Positions 39,598-49,593 are shown, counted from the first letter of the stretch. The stretch is 64,000 bases of DNA from Allobosea thiooxidans (GCF_900168195.1 NZ_FUYX01000005.1:124001-188000), one strand, 5' to 3'. Notes: a model not told the origin generated them from the sequence alone. A program made the numbers and translations.

Positions 39598-40731
39598 ATG
39601 GCGCGCAATATCTGCATCTTTTCCGATGGGACGGGGCAGGCGGGTGGCGCCAACCCGATCAACTGGACCAGCATCTATCGCCTGTTCATGGCGACGCGGG
39701 AGGCCGACCCTGCCGGGCAGATCTGCTTTTACGATCCCGGCCTCGGCTCCAACCCCGACGAGGGCGAGGTCCGCGGGCTGTTCCGGCGCTTCAAGGACCT
39801 GCTCGCTCAGGCGACCGGCTACGGCATCACCGACAACATCATCGACTGTTATGCGGCGCTGCTCTGCGCCTTCCGGCCGGGCGATCGCATCTTCCTGTTC
39901 GGCTTCAGCCGTGGCGCCTACACCGTGCGCAGCCTCGGCGGGGTCTTGGCGCTATGCGGCGTGCCGGCGGGCTTCGCCAATATCCTGCGCTGGGACGGCT
40001 TCACCGACGTGATCCGGGCGCAGGAGGTGCGCGGGCTCGCGGCGAGCGCGGTCAAGGACGTCTACATGGTCAAGGATGGTGCAGCCCGCGCCGAGGCCGC
40101 GGCGGCGTTTCGGCAGCGCCATCGCACGGAGCCGGCCCCACCCTTCTTCGTCGGCGTCTGGGACACTGTGCGGGCGCTCGGGCTGCCGGCCATCGGCAGC
40201 CTGCCGGGGCGGCACAAATTCCACGATGCGATCCTCAACCGGCAGGTCGCGCATGGCCGCCAGGCATTGGCCATCGACGAGAACCGGCAGGTCTTCGCGC
40301 CGGAGCTCTGGGATGAGACCGGGGCGCCGCCGGGGCAGATCCGGCAGCTCTGGTTCGCCGGCGTACATACCGACATCGGCGGGGGCTACGGCCTGCAGAT
40401 GGGGCTGTCCGACCTTGCGCTCGGCTGGATGATCGATGAGGCACGGGCAGCCAGGCCCGCCCTCGTCGTCGAGCCGGGGCTGATCTCGGAGCTCAGGCCC
40501 GATGCGCTCGGCCTGCAGCATGACGAGCGGCGGACCTCGTTGTTGCCCTGGAGCGAGGGCACGCGCGAGGGCTTCGTCCTGCACGGCTTTCAGCCGCAGC
40601 CGGCGCGCATGGCGCCGTCCGTCGAGCCGCGGCTGCAGGCGCCGGCCGTGCCGATCCTCGAAGCGATGCTGTCCTATCGGCCACGCGCGCTGGCGAGCTA
40701 TCCGCCTTTCGCGCGCTACTACCGCCGCTGA
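39598..40731 (+). CDS. DUF2235 (Tle1-like) alpha/beta-hydrolase
   Basis: The 377-residue protein starts MARNICIFSDGTGQ, as DUF2235 proteins do, and has the nucleophile elbow GFSRGAYTVR (102-111). Later blocks FFVGVWDTVRALGLP and WFAGVHTDIGGGY fit the family, including the aspartate and histidine of a Ser-Asp-His triad. Some DUF2235 proteins are type VI secretion phospholipases, but no secretion gene is nearby here. It ends 4 bp from the convergent EVE gene. Confidence 0.87.
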   Translation: MARNICIFSDGTGQAGGANPINWTSIYRLFMATREADPAGQICFYDPGLGSNPDEGEVRGLFRRFKDLLAQATGYGITDNIIDCYAALLCAFRPGDRIFLFGFSRGAYTVRSLGGVLALCGVPAGFANILRWDGFTDVIRAQEVRGLAASAVKDVYMVKDGAARAEAAAAFRQRHRTEPAPPFFVGVWDTVRALGLPAIGSLPGRHKFHDAILNRQVAHGRQALAIDENRQVFAPELWDETGAPPGQIRQLWFAGVHTDIGGGYGLQMGLSDLALGWMIDEARAARPALVVEPGLISELRPDALGLQHDERRTSLLPWSEGTREGFVLHGFQPQPARMAPSVEPRLQAPAVPILEAMLSYRPRALASYPPFARYYRR

Positions 40732-40735
40732 CGGC

Positions 40736-41146
40736 TCAGAGGCCGCCCATCTTGCAGACGATGTCCCACTCCTCATCCGTCACCGGCTGGACCGAGAGGC
40801 GGAAGGAGGTGACCAGCGACATCTTGGCGAGCTTCGGCTCGGCCTTGACGGCGGCGAGCGACACCGGCTTCGGCAGCGGCTTCACCGCCTTGAAGTCGAC
40901 CAGAACCCAGGGCGGGCCGGCCTGTTCCCAAGGATAGGCTTCCTTGATGACCTCGACGATGCCGACGACCTCGAGCCCTTCGTTGGAGTGGTAGAAGAAG
41001 ACCTGGTCGCCCTTCTTCATCGCCATCAGGTTGAGCTTGGCGGTGTGGTTCTTGACCCCGTCCCAATGCGTGCCCTTGGCGCCGGCCTTGACCTGGTCCT
41101 CCCAGGACCAGACCGAGGGTTCGGATTTGATCAGCCAGTGAGCCAT
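40736..41146 (-). CDS. EVE domain-containing protein
   Basis: The 136-residue protein is a single EVE (PUA-like) domain. It begins MAHWLIKSEPSVWSWEDQ and contains THWDGVKNHTAK, KGDQVFFYHSNEG, VGIVEV and WVLVDFKAVKPLPKPVSL, all typical. EVE domains are proposed to bind modified bases in DNA or RNA. Its ATG overlaps the stop of the upstream 108-residue gene (ATGA), so it is part of the tsaD-gpsA transcript. Confidence 0.9.
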   Translation of the reverse strand: MAHWLIKSEPSVWSWEDQVKAGAKGTHWDGVKNHTAKLNLMAMKKGDQVFFYHSNEGLEVVGIVEVIKEAYPWEQAGPPWVLVDFKAVKPLPKPVSLAAVKAEPKLAKMSLVTSFRLSVQPVTDEEWDIVCKMGGL

Positions 41147-41472
41147 CAGGCCTCGTCCTCCTTGAGCGGCGTCGGCGGCTGCGAGGCCGCTTCGCCCTGT
41201 TCGTTCCAGAAGCGCACCATCTCGCGCGTCAGTGCGGCGTAATCCTTGGGATCGAGCTCGACGCGGACCTCGGCCTCGCCGAAGGGCAGGATCAGCACGA
41301 AGCGATGCGTGCCCTCGGCGCGCCGCCGGCGATGCTGGATCACCGGGCCGGCGATGCGGCCGGCGAGCGGCACGGGCTGGCTCTCGGCGACGAGCTCCGA
41401 GCCCGTCGTCTTCTTCACCTCGGCGATGCCGCGCGCGACGCGCTTGGTGAGGTCGGACCAGTCTCCCGCCAT
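41146..41472 (-). CDS. Conserved-looking hypothetical protein in the tsaD-gpsA operon
   Basis: The 108-residue cytoplasmic protein starts MAGDWSDLTKRVARGIAEVKK and has a central RRRRAEGTHRFVLILPFGEAEVRVELDPKDYAALTREMVRFW. I do not recognise a family. Tight spacing supports translation: 9 bp after gpsA and a 4-bp overlap with the EVE gene. It is short, charged and lacks a signal peptide. Confidence 0.7.
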   Translation of the reverse strand: MAGDWSDLTKRVARGIAEVKKTTGSELVAESQPVPLAGRIAGPVIQHRRRRAEGTHRFVLILPFGEAEVRVELDPKDYAALTREMVRFWNEQGEAASQPPTPLKEDEA

Positions 41473-41481
41473 GTCGTCCTC

Positions 41482-42480
41482 CTATCGCTCGGCCCGGATC
41501 GGGCGCGCCAGCAGAGCCGCAACCGCCTCCGCGACGCCGATATGCCCGGCGATGATATCCGCCACCGCTTCCGCGATCGGCGTCTCGACCTGCCGGGACC
41601 GCGCCATCTCGACCAGGATGGGCGCCGTGAAGGCGCCCTCGGCGAGCTTGCCGCCGGCCGCCTCCGCGGGCTTGCGGCCCTGCCCGAGCGCCAGCCCATA
41701 GGCGAAATTGCGCGATTGCGGCGAGGCGCAGCTCAGCACGACGTCGCCGAGGCCCGACAGCCCCATCAGGGTCTCGGCTTCGCCGCCATAGGCCTCGCCG
41801 AAGCGGCGCAGCTCGGCGAAGCCGCGGGCGACGAGCGCGGCGCGGGCGCTTTCGCCGAGCCCGAGGCCTATGGCGATGCCGGCGGCGATGGCGAGCACGT
41901 TCTTGGCGGCGCCGCCGATTTCGACGCCGCGCGGATCGTCCGAATGGTAGATGCGGAAAGCCGGCGAGCTCAGCGCCTCCGCGAGGGCCTGGGCCAGTTG
42001 CGGCTCGCGAGCGGCGAGCGTCACGGCGGTCGGCAGGCCGCGCCCGATATCGATGGCGAAACTCGGTCCCGACAGGATCGCGGTGCGCGCGCCGGGCAAG
42101 GCGCTTTCGATGATCTGCGTCGGAAACAATCCGCGCGCCTGCTCGATGCCCTTGGCGGCGGAGACGATCGGGATGCCGGCCGGCAGCTGCGCGGCCAGGT
42201 CCAGGCAGGCCGAGCGCAAATTCTGGGTCGGCACCGCGACGATGAGTGCGTCGCAATCGGCAAGCTCGGCAAGCACCGCCGTGGCGACGATGGTTTCGGG
42301 CAGCTCGATCTCGGGCAGGCGCGGCGCCCGGCGGTCGCGCGCAATGGCCGCGACGGTTTCCGGATCGCGTGCCCAGAACCGGACGGCGTGTCCGGCCCGC
42401 GTCGCAGCGAGCGCCAGCGCCGCCCCGTAGGAGCCGGCGCCGACGACGCCGATCGTCGCATAATCTGCGGTGCCGCTCAT
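41482..42480 (-). CDS. gpsA: NAD(P)-dependent glycerol-3-phosphate dehydrogenase
   Basis: The 332-residue enzyme makes sn-glycerol-3-phosphate for phospholipids. It has the nucleotide-binding [21 protein letters not shown], the catalytic lysine region [27 protein letters not shown] and [12 protein letters not shown]. Its start overlaps the tsaD stop by 4 bp (ATGA). Confidence 0.97.
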   Translation of the reverse strand: MSGTADYATIGVVGAGSYGAALALAATRAGHAVRFWARDPETVAAIARDRRAPRLPEIELPETIVATAVLAELADCDALIVAVPTQNLRSACLDLAAQLPAGIPIVSAAKGIEQARGLFPTQIIESALPGARTAILSGPSFAIDIGRGLPTAVTLAAREPQLAQALAEALSSPAFRIYHSDDPRGVEIGGAAKNVLAIAAGIAIGLGLGESARAALVARGFAELRRFGEAYGGEAETLMGLSGLGDVVLSCASPQSRNFAYGLALGQGRKPAEAAGGKLAEGAFTAPILVEMARSRQVETPIAEAVADIIAGHIGVAEAVAALLARPIRAER

Positions 42481-43532
42481 GCCGCGGTCGCGGGCTTGGG
42501 GGAGAGGGCGTCGAGCGGCCAGCGCGGCCGGGCGACCGCCGCCATGTCGTCGACGAGGCCGAGGCGCAGGCGCTCGAGACCCGCCCAGGCGATCATCGCG
42601 CCATTGTCGCCGCAGAGCTCCAGCGGCGGGGCGACCATCGGCAGGCCGGCCTCGGTGGCGAGCCGCATCAGGCCGCCGCGGATCGCCTGGTTGGCTGCGA
42701 CGCCGCCGGCTACGACCAGTGTCGAGGGAGTGATGCCGGCATCGCGGCAGGCGCGCAGCCCGGCGCGCGTCCGGTCGACCATCACGTCGACGATCGCCGC
42801 CTGGAAGGACGCGCAGAGATCGGCGACATCATTGTCGGAAAGCGGCGCGATCCGCTCCGCGACGAGGCGCACGGCGGTCTTGAGGCCGGAAAGCGAGAAG
42901 TCCGGATTGGCGCGCCCCTGCAGCGGGCGGGGGAAGTCGAAGCGCTCGGGGTCGCCCTTGGCCGCCTCGCGCTCGACCGAAGGGCCGCCCGGATAGGGCA
43001 GGGCGAGCATCTTGGCGATCTTGTCGAAGGCCTCGCCGACCGCGTCGTCGATGGTGCCGCCGAGTTTGAGATAGTCGCCGACGCCGCGCACCGCGAGAAG
43101 CTGGGTGTGGCCGCCCGAGACCAGCAGCAGCAGATAGGGGAAGGCGAGGTCGTCGGTGAGGCGCGCGGTCAGCGCATGCGCCTCGAGATGGTTGACCGCG
43201 ATGAAGGGCTTGCCGGTCGCGAGCGCGATGGCCTTGCCAGCCGTGAGGCCGACCATGACGCCGCCGACGAGGCCGGGCCCGGCCGCGGCCGCGACGGCGT
43301 CGATATCGCCCGGCTTCAGCCCGGCGCTGGCGAAGGCGCGCGCGATGATGCGGTCGATCGCCTCGACATGGGCGCGCGCCGCGATCTCCGGCACGACGCC
43401 GCCATAGGCGGCATGTGCGGCGATCTGGCTCAGCACCTCGTTCGACAGGATCTTGCTCTCGCCCGAGCGCTCGACGCTGACGATCGCGGCGGCTGTTTCG
43501 TCGCAGGTCGTCTCGATGCCCAGAACACGCAT
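42477..43532 (-). CDS. tsaD: tRNA N6-adenosine threonylcarbamoyltransferase TsaD
   Basis: The 351-residue protein installs t6A37 on tRNAs reading ANN codons. It shows [14 protein letters not shown], the metal ligands in HVEAID and [36 protein letters not shown] and the late [17 protein letters not shown] 43532 gives the usual [13 protein letters not shown] start. The frame stays open far upstream, but only this part is conserved. It is divergent from the hemD region. Confidence 0.97.
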   Translation of the reverse strand: MRVLGIETTCDETAAAIVSVERSGESKILSNEVLSQIAAHAAYGGVVPEIAARAHVEAIDRIIARAFASAGLKPGDIDAVAAAAGPGLVGGVMVGLTAGKAIALATGKPFIAVNHLEAHALTARLTDDLAFPYLLLLVSGGHTQLLAVRGVGDYLKLGGTIDDAVGEAFDKIAKMLALPYPGGPSVEREAAKGDPERFDFPRPLQGRANPDFSLSGLKTAVRLVAERIAPLSDNDVADLCASFQAAIVDVMVDRTRAGLRACRDAGITPSTLVVAGGVAANQAIRGGLMRLATEAGLPMVAPPLELCGDNGAMIAWAGLERLRLGLVDDMAAVARPRWPLDALSPKPATAA

Positions 43533-43640
43533 GGTTGGTTGGCGAGCCTCGTGAAACCGGTAGAACCGGGTGAATGGTCGAGCCCGGCAGTTCCGCGCGG
43601 GCAATTCCTCCGTATAGTGCGCGGAGAGGCGGAAGGCCAA

Positions 43641-43656
43641 GGGGGCTCCGGCCCCC
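43641..43656 (+). repeat. GC hairpin in the leader of the Cys-rich ORF and hemD
   Basis: A perfect 6-bp stem GGGGGC / GCCCCC with loop TCCG ends 18 bases before the AAGGAG ribosome-binding site at 43675-43680. It may shape translation of the leader. Confidence 0.4.
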
Positions 43657-43685
43657 GGCAATGCCGAGGACGAAAAGGAGACGGC

Positions 43686-43787
43686 ATGCGCAGTATCATT
43701 GTTCCGCCTCAATGCGGCCCGATCGCGGAATCCTGCATCGTTCGCGGATCGCCCTGTGGTCGCTGCCGGTCTTGTCAGGAGCTGTGA
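43686..43787 (+). CDS. 33-residue Cys-rich small ORF abutting hemD
   Basis: The ORF encodes [16 protein letters not shown], then [17 protein letters not shown], with five cysteines at 10, 17, 24, 27 and 30 (CxxCxxC at the end). AAGGAG (43675-43680) is placed 5 bases before the ATG, one of the best ribosome-binding sites in the window. The TGA is followed directly by the hemD ATG, so translation is coupled. No family is recognised. It could be a metal- or thiol-responsive leader peptide or a small metal-binding protein; both are inference. Confidence 0.6.
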   Translation: MRSIIVPPQCGPIAESCIVRGSPCGRCRSCQEL

Positions 43788-45650
43788 ATGCGCGTTTTCG
43801 TCTTTCGTCCCCGCCTCGATGCCGAAAGGACGGCGCGCACGATCGCCGATCACGGCTTCGAGCCGATCGTCGCGCCGCTGTTCGAAGTGGTGCGCCTGCC
43901 CGGTGAGGCTCCTGCCGGGGCGTTCGACGCGATCGTCGTGACCAGCGGCAATGCAGTGGGACCCCTGGCGGAAGGACCGGCGGCATGGCGTGACCTGCCG
44001 ATCTTCGCGGTCGGCGCGCGCACGGCGGCCAAGGTTCGTGAGGCGGGGCTGGAAGATGCGCGCAGTGCCGATGGCGACCGCAACGACCTGATCGAGCTGA
44101 TCAAGCGGACGCTGCCGGCGCCGGCGAAGCTGCTGATGATCGCCGCGCGCGACCGCAAGGAGGACGTGCCGGGTCGGCTGGAGGAAGCCGGCTACGAGGT
44201 TTCGCTCTGGACCGCCTATGCGGCGGAGCCGGTCTCGGTCCTGCCCGAGGATACGCAAGCCGCGCTGCGACAGGCGAGGAGCGGCGACGCGGCCCTGCAT
44301 TATTCGGCGCGGGGGGCGAAAGTCTTCATCGCCCTGGCGCAGGCGGCCGGCGTGGCCGACGAGGCGCTCGAATTGACCCATGTCGTGATCTCCGCCGCCA
44401 CCGCGGCGCCGCTGATCGCGGCCGGCGCCAGCACCGTCCTGGTCTCGGAGCATCCCGAGGAAGCCGGCATGCTCGCGGCGCTGGAGCAGGTTTCGGCGCG
44501 CACCGCTTCGCCCGGCAAGGCTCGGCCGGAGCCGCGCGGCAGCCTCAAGCGCACGCCGCCGACCCTGGAGCTGGTGGCCGATCCCGAGCCGCCGGCAGCC
44601 TCGGAGGAGGTGAAAGCCGAAGGCGAGACCCCGTCGCCGGAGGCGGTCGCGCCCACCGAAGCACTGCCGCAGGAATTCACGCCGCCGCCCGTCGAGCCGT
44701 CGCGGACCGGCAGCGAACCCGCGGCACCGGCCCGAACGCCCTGGTTCGCTCTGGCCCTTGCCGGGCTGATCGGCGGCGCGATCGGCGCCGGCGGCGTCTT
44801 CCTCGCCCTGAAGCGGGCGGAAGCGCCGATCAGCGGCGAGCAGGTCGCCGAGCTGCGCAGCCGCCTCGACGCGGTGCAGACCAGCGCCGCGCTGGCCGAC
44901 CGCAAGGCGACGGCCGCTTCCGAGGCGGTGGCGAAGGCGGGTTCCGAGGTTCAGGCGCTCTCCGGCAAGCTCGGCGCGCTCGCCAATCCACAGGCCCCCG
45001 ATACCAGCGCCTTCGCGGCCCAGGTCCAGCGGGCCGAGGCCGCGACCGCCACGCTTGGCCAGCGTTTCGACCAGCTCGCCGGCCGCGTCGGCGCGGTCGA
45101 GGCTCAGGCGAAGACCGCGGCCGCTTCCGGCCCCGAGGCGACGGCGGCGGCTCGCGTCGTCCTGGCCGAGCGGGTCCAGCGCGCGCTCGGCGGCGGCCGG
45201 CCTTTCGCGGACGAGGTCGCCGCCCTGACGAAAAGCGGCGTGGCGCAGGCCGACACCGCCGCCCTGGCGGCGGTCGCCGGAGTGGGCGCAGCCACGCAGC
45301 AGGCGCTGCTCGCCGGCTTCCGCAAGCACGGTGCGGTGTTCCAGCGCGAGGTGATGCCGGCCTCGGAGAGCTGGTCCGACAAGCTCCTCGGCTTGGCGAG
45401 CCGCATCGTCACGGTGCGGCCGGTCGGGGACAGCGGCTCGAACGATCCGGCGACGCTGCCGATCCGGCTCGAGGGCGCGATCGCCAATGGCGAGATGGTC
45501 AAGGCCGCGGCCCTGTGGGGGCAGTTGCCCGAGCCGGCGCGGCGTGCCAGTGCGGATTTCGGCGCCGACCTGCAGAAGCGGGCGGCGGCGGATGCGGCCA
45601 TCGCCAAGATCGCGCAGGATGCGGTCGCGGCGCTTGGCGCCGCCGGCTGA
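43788..45650 (+). CDS. hemD: Uroporphyrinogen-III synthase fused to a mitofilin (Mic60)-like membrane protein
   Basis: The 620-residue protein starts with a HemD domain (about 1-235): [39 protein letters not shown] and [10 protein letters not shown] Pro/Glu-rich linker (about 240-315) leads to one transmembrane helix (about 318-340, [23 protein letters not shown]), then an Ala-rich coiled coil (about 345-450) and a C-terminal mitofilin-like domain. HemD cyclises hydroxymethylbilane; mitofilin shapes membranes. In many alphaproteobacteria these are adjacent separate genes, so this reads as a gene fusion. CAGGAG lies before ATG 43788. hemC is not next to it. Confidence 0.88.
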   Translation: MRVFVFRPRLDAERTARTIADHGFEPIVAPLFEVVRLPGEAPAGAFDAIVVTSGNAVGPLAEGPAAWRDLPIFAVGARTAAKVREAGLEDARSADGDRNDLIELIKRTLPAPAKLLMIAARDRKEDVPGRLEEAGYEVSLWTAYAAEPVSVLPEDTQAALRQARSGDAALHYSARGAKVFIALAQAAGVADEALELTHVVISAATAAPLIAAGASTVLVSEHPEEAGMLAALEQVSARTASPGKARPEPRGSLKRTPPTLELVADPEPPAASEEVKAEGETPSPEAVAPTEALPQEFTPPPVEPSRTGSEPAAPARTPWFALALAGLIGGAIGAGGVFLALKRAEAPISGEQVAELRSRLDAVQTSAALADRKATAASEAVAKAGSEVQALSGKLGALANPQAPDTSAFAAQVQRAEAATATLGQRFDQLAGRVGAVEAQAKTAAASGPEATAAARVVLAERVQRALGGGRPFADEVAALTKSGVAQADTAALAAVAGVGAATQQALLAGFRKHGAVFQREVMPASESWSDKLLGLASRIVTVRPVGDSGSNDPATLPIRLEGAIANGEMVKAAALWGQLPEPARRASADFGADLQKRAAADAAIAKIAQDAVAALGAAG

Positions 45651-45668
45651 CGGAGGGTAGAGGGGTCC

Positions 45669-47309
45669 ATGGTTCGCGTTCTCATCTATCTCGCCGTCTT
45701 CGCCTGCCTCGCCTTCGGAGCGGTCTGGCTCGCCGATCGGCCCGGCGAGGTCTCGGTGCTCTGGCAGGGCTACCGGATCGAAACCAGCGTCGCGATCGCC
45801 GCGGTGGGCGTGGTCGCTCTCGCTTTCCTCGTGCTGCTGGTCTGGGCCATCCTGCGCTTCGTCTTCGGCCTGCCTTCGGCCTTCAGCCTGTCTTCGCGGG
45901 CCCGGCGCCGCGCGCGCGGTTTCGAGGCAGTATCGCGCGGCATGGTCGCGATCGGTGCGGGCGATCCGGTCGCCGCCGGGCGCTATACGGGCGAGGCGCG
46001 CCGCTTCGTGCCGAGCGAACCGCTGACCCTGCTGCTCGAGGCGCAGACGGCCCAGCTCACCGGCGATCGCGGCCAGGCCGAGGCCGCCTTCAAGGCCATG
46101 CTCGACAAGCCGGAGACGCGGGTGCTCGGCCTGCGCGGCCTTTTCGTCGAGGCGAAGCGACGTGGCGACATGGCCGCCGCACGCGCCTTCGCCGACGATG
46201 CGGTGCGCCGCTCGCCCTCGCTCGCCTGGGCCAATGACGCGCTGCTCGATTTCCATGTCCAGGCCGGGGATTGGCAGGCGGCGCGCACCGCGGTCGAACG
46301 CCGCGCGGCGCTCCGCCTCGCCGACAAGGCCGAGGCCCGCCGCCAGCGGGCCGTGCTGTTGGCGGCCGAGGCGCTGCAGGCGCGCGATGGCGAGCCGGAG
46401 AAGGCGCTCGCCGCCGCGCTCGAAGCGGTCAAGCTCGCGCCCTCGCTCACGCCGGCTGCGGCACTGGCAGGGCGGATGCTGTCGGAGCGCGGCGATGTCC
46501 GCAAGTCTTCCAAGCTGCTCGAGGCGGCGTGGCGGGAGGCGCCGCATCCCGACATCGCCGCCGCCTATCTCGATGCCCGGCCGGGCGACAGCGCGCTCGA
46601 CCGGCTGACCCGCGCGACGACCCTGACGAAGCTGCGGCCGGCCGACCCTGAAAGCGTGCTCGCGCTCGCGGGCGCGGCGATCCAGGCCCGCGAGTTCCAG
46701 AAGGCGCGCGAGACGCTGAAGCCGCTGCTGGCGGGCGGCGCCTCGGTGCGCGCCTGCCTGCTGATGGCGGAGCTGGAGGAGGCCGAGCATGGCGCGGCCG
46801 GGCGCGTGCGCGAATGGCTGGCCCGGGCGACGCGGGCGCCGCGCGACGCGGCCTGGGTCGCGGACGGGCTGGTGTCGGACCACTGGATGCCGGTCTCGCC
46901 GCTCACGGGGCGGCTCGACGCCTTTGTCTGGACCGTGCCGCCGGCGACGCTCGGCAGCCAGGCCCAGGCGCTCGACGACGTGCTGGCCGATCTCGACGAC
47001 TCGACCAAGCTCATCGAGATCAAGCCCGATTCCGTGACGACGGTCGAGCCCGCGGCCGTCGCTCCGCCGCCGGTGCCGAAGGCTGAGCCGAAGCCCGAGG
47101 CGGCCGTCGCCTCACCGCCCAAGGACGAGCCGAAGCCCGCGGAGATGGTGGCAGAGCCGGTCAAACAGGCCGTGGCTGCGGCTCCAGGACATGATTCCGC
47201 GCCGCCGAAGCCCGTGGTCTTCCCGGTTTCGCATGCGCCGGATGATCCCGGTCCGGACGACGAGAAGCCGCCGGAGCCGAAGAAGAGCGGCTTCCGCCTG
47301 TTCGGTTGA
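45669..47309 (+). CDS. hemY: HemY-like heme biosynthesis-associated TPR membrane protein
   Basis: The 546-residue protein has two N-terminal transmembrane helices ([19 protein letters not shown] and [24 protein letters not shown]), the HemY domain with [27 protein letters not shown]-like repeats, and a Pro/Glu/Lys-rich tail ending KKSGFRLFG. HemY (not the oxidase of the same name) sits beside hemD in proteobacteria and is linked to porphyrin synthesis. GGAGG lies upstream; 18 bp separate it from the fusion gene. Confidence 0.93.
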   Translation: MVRVLIYLAVFACLAFGAVWLADRPGEVSVLWQGYRIETSVAIAAVGVVALAFLVLLVWAILRFVFGLPSAFSLSSRARRRARGFEAVSRGMVAIGAGDPVAAGRYTGEARRFVPSEPLTLLLEAQTAQLTGDRGQAEAAFKAMLDKPETRVLGLRGLFVEAKRRGDMAAARAFADDAVRRSPSLAWANDALLDFHVQAGDWQAARTAVERRAALRLADKAEARRQRAVLLAAEALQARDGEPEKALAAALEAVKLAPSLTPAAALAGRMLSERGDVRKSSKLLEAAWREAPHPDIAAAYLDARPGDSALDRLTRATTLTKLRPADPESVLALAGAAIQAREFQKARETLKPLLAGGASVRACLLMAELEEAEHGAAGRVREWLARATRAPRDAAWVADGLVSDHWMPVSPLTGRLDAFVWTVPPATLGSQAQALDDVLADLDDSTKLIEIKPDSVTTVEPAAVAPPPVPKAEPKPEAAVASPPKDEPKPAEMVAEPVKQAVAAAPGHDSAPPKPVVFPVSHAPDDPGPDDEKPPEPKKSGFRLFG

Positions 47310-47336
47310 GGGCGGCCTTCCGCCTGCGCCATCGGC

Positions 47337-47375
47337 GTCATCGCGAGGAGCGCCTTGCCGCGCTCGCAATGACGC
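47337..47375. repeat. Dispersed palindromic repeat, family B (short copy)
   Basis: It starts CGTCATCGCGAGGAG and ends CGCTCGCAATGACG, matching the outer ends of the longer family B copy at 62060-62158. It lies just after hemY and may be a stem-loop at the transcript end. Confidence 0.6.
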
Positions 47376-47423
47376 TGATCGCGGGAACTAGCTGAAATGG
47401 CGCTTGCGCCTTATAGCGGCGCG

Positions 47424-48452
47424 ATGACATCCGTTTCCGAACCCCAGGCCGGCGTGACCCTGCAGGTTGGCCCCGATCAGGCCGGCCAGCGCCTCGACAA
47501 GGCGCTCGCCCTGCTCGCGGGCGAGATTTCGCGCGCGCGCCTGCAGCAGGTCATCAAGGAAGGCGGGGTGCGCCTCAACGGCGCGGTGACCGCCGACGCC
47601 AGCCGCAAGGTGGCCGAGGGCGACGAGATCGCGCTCGTCATGCCCGCCGCCAGGCCGGCCGAGCCCATCGCACAGGATATCCCGCTCGACGTCGTCTACG
47701 AGGATGATCACCTCATCGTCATCGACAAGCCGGCTGGGCTCGTCGTCCATCCGGCTGGCGGGCATGAGGACGGCACGCTGGTCAATGCGCTGATCGCGCA
47801 TTGCGGCGAGAGCCTCTCCGGCATCGGCGGCGTCCGGCGCCCGGGCATCGTGCACCGGCTCGACAAGGATACGAGCGGGCTGCTCGTCGTCGCCAAGAAC
47901 GACCGGGCGCATCAGAAGCTCGCCAAGCAGTTCGCCGACCATGGCCGCACCGGCCCGCTGCAGCGCGCTTATCTCGCCATTGTCTGGGGCGCGCCGCGCT
48001 TGCGCGAAGGCACGATCGATGCGCCGATCGAGCGTTCGACCCGCAACCGCGAGAAGATGACCGTGGTGAAGGAGGGGCGCGGCCGCGAGGCGATCACCCA
48101 TATCGAGCTGATCGAACGCTATCCGCCGCTGCTGAAGGGGCTCGACGAGACCGAGCCGCTGGCCAGCCTGATCGAGTGCCGGCTGGAAACCGGGCGCACG
48201 CACCAGATTCGCGTGCATATGAGCCATATCGGCCATCCGCTGCTCGGCGACCAGCTCTACGGCTCCGGTTTCGTGACCAAGGCCGTCCGCCTGCCGGCGG
48301 ACGCGCAGACCGCGCTCGCCGCGCTCGGGCGGCAGGCCCTGCATGCGGCGGTGCTCGGTTTTGCCCATCCCGCCACCGGCGAGGAGATGCTGTTCGAGTC
48401 CGATCCCCCTGCTGATTTTGCGAATTTGCAAGCTGCGCTCGCGAGGCTGTGA
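47424..48452 (+). CDS. rluD: RluA-family pseudouridine synthase (RluD-like)
   Basis: The 342-residue protein has an S4 RNA-binding domain (about 12-70: QRLDKALALLAGEISRARLQQVIKEGGV) and a RluA catalytic domain with HRLDKDTSGLLVVAKND, which carries the nucleophilic aspartate, and ETGRTHQIRVHMSHIGHPLLGDQLYG. RluD modifies 23S rRNA helix 69; the specificity here is inferred from the S4 plus RluA layout. An in-frame ATG at 47397 is an alternative start. Neither start has a strong ribosome-binding site. Confidence 0.9.
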   Translation: MTSVSEPQAGVTLQVGPDQAGQRLDKALALLAGEISRARLQQVIKEGGVRLNGAVTADASRKVAEGDEIALVMPAARPAEPIAQDIPLDVVYEDDHLIVIDKPAGLVVHPAGGHEDGTLVNALIAHCGESLSGIGGVRRPGIVHRLDKDTSGLLVVAKNDRAHQKLAKQFADHGRTGPLQRAYLAIVWGAPRLREGTIDAPIERSTRNREKMTVVKEGRGREAITHIELIERYPPLLKGLDETEPLASLIECRLETGRTHQIRVHMSHIGHPLLGDQLYGSGFVTKAVRLPADAQTALAALGRQALHAAVLGFAHPATGEEMLFESDPPADFANLQAALARL

Positions 48453-48670
48453 GCGAATCCGGCAGCGCTGCCACCTTTCCGCCAGACTGAGTTTGCATAT
48501 ACTGGGGTTGTTCGGATGCGGATGGCCAAGGGGGCGCCGCAAGCGGGCAATCCCACTGAACCGATATCAGGTTCCCGCGTTGGATTAGCTTGCACCGTCC
48601 GAAGCCTGCGCGAAGGTTCATCGCGCGGAGGGCCTGCCGCTGAGCGGGGGCCTCGATGAGGAGAACGAGC

Positions 48671-49567
48671 ATGGCGAGTGCTTCGCTGCCCGTCCTGTCC
48701 GCCGAGGGCGGACTGTCACGTTATCTCGACGAGATCCGCAAGTTCCCGATGCTGGAACCGAGCGAGGAATACATGCTGGCCAAGCGCTGGCGCGAGCATG
48801 GCGACCGCGACGCGGCGCACAAGCTCGTCACCTCGCATCTGCGGCTCGTCGCCAAGATCGCCATGGGTTATCGCGGTTACGGCCTGCCGATCGGCGAGGT
48901 CGTTTCGGAGGGCAATGTCGGCCTCATGCAGGCGGTCAAGCGCTTCGAGCCCGAGAAGGGCTTCCGGCTCGCGACCTATGCGATGTGGTGGATCAAGGCT
49001 TCGATCCAGGAATACATCCTGCGCTCCTGGTCGCTGGTGAAGATGGGCACCACGGCCAACCAGAAGAAGCTGTTCTTCAACCTGCGCAAGGCCAAGAGCA
49101 AGATTTCGGCGCTGGGCGACGGCGATCTGCGTCCCGACCAGGTCAAGCAGATCGCGACCAAGCTCGGCGTCAACGAGCAGGACGTGGTCGACATGAATCG
49201 CCGCCTCGGCGGCGACGCCTCGCTCAATACGCCGCTGCGCGAGGATGGCGAGGGTGAGTGGCAGGACTGGCTCGTGGACGATTCCGAGAGCCAGGAGCGC
49301 CGCCTCGCCGACTCGGAGGAGGCCAGCAACCGCCATACGGCGCTGCGCGAGGCGCTCGAGGTGCTGAATCCGCGCGAGCGGCGCATCTTCGAGGCGCGCC
49401 GGCTCGCCGAGGATCCGATCACGCTCGAGCAGCTTTCCGAGGAGTTCGGCGTCTCGCGCGAGCGCGTCCGCCAGATCGAGGTGCGCGCCTTCGAGAAGGT
49501 GCAGGAAGCCGTCAAGAAGGCGATCACGCGGATAGAGGCGCCGCGCGCCGCCCTGCCGGCCGCCTGA
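48671..49567 (+). CDS. rpoH: RNA polymerase sigma-32 factor RpoH
   Basis: The 298-residue sigma factor has region 2 (AHKLVTSHLRLVAKIAMGYRGYG, SEGNVGLMQAVKRFEPEKGFRLATYAMWWIKASIQEYI), the RpoH box QKKLFFNLRKAKSKI and region 4 with LSEEFGVSRERVRQIEVRAFEKVQ. It directs heat-shock transcription. AGGAG precedes ATG 48671. A terminator follows at 49594. Alphaproteobacteria often have more than one rpoH; this may be one of several. Confidence 0.97.
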   Translation: MASASLPVLSAEGGLSRYLDEIRKFPMLEPSEEYMLAKRWREHGDRDAAHKLVTSHLRLVAKIAMGYRGYGLPIGEVVSEGNVGLMQAVKRFEPEKGFRLATYAMWWIKASIQEYILRSWSLVKMGTTANQKKLFFNLRKAKSKISALGDGDLRPDQVKQIATKLGVNEQDVVDMNRRLGGDASLNTPLREDGEGEWQDWLVDDSESQERRLADSEEASNRHTALREALEVLNPRERRIFEARRLAEDPITLEQLSEEFGVSRERVRQIEVRAFEKVQEAVKKAITRIEAPRAALPAA

Positions 49568-49593
49568 GCGGCGGCCGCAGATCGCAGAATCTG

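Noticed and set aside
39598..40731. Type VI secretion effector island
   Set aside because: No vgrG, hcp, paar or immunity-type gene in the neighbourhood.
41147..42256. Minus-strand frame extending the EVE gene to 506 codons
   Set aside because: The extension is a shadow of gpsA and the 108-residue gene; the EVE domain starts at the ATG at 41146 with a 4-bp overlap typical of operons.
43533..46883. Very long minus-strand open frame continuing upstream of tsaD (1468 codons in all)
   Set aside because: Only the TsaD part is conserved; the rest is antisense to the HemD-mitofilin and hemY genes and is Arg/Gly/Ala-rich noise.
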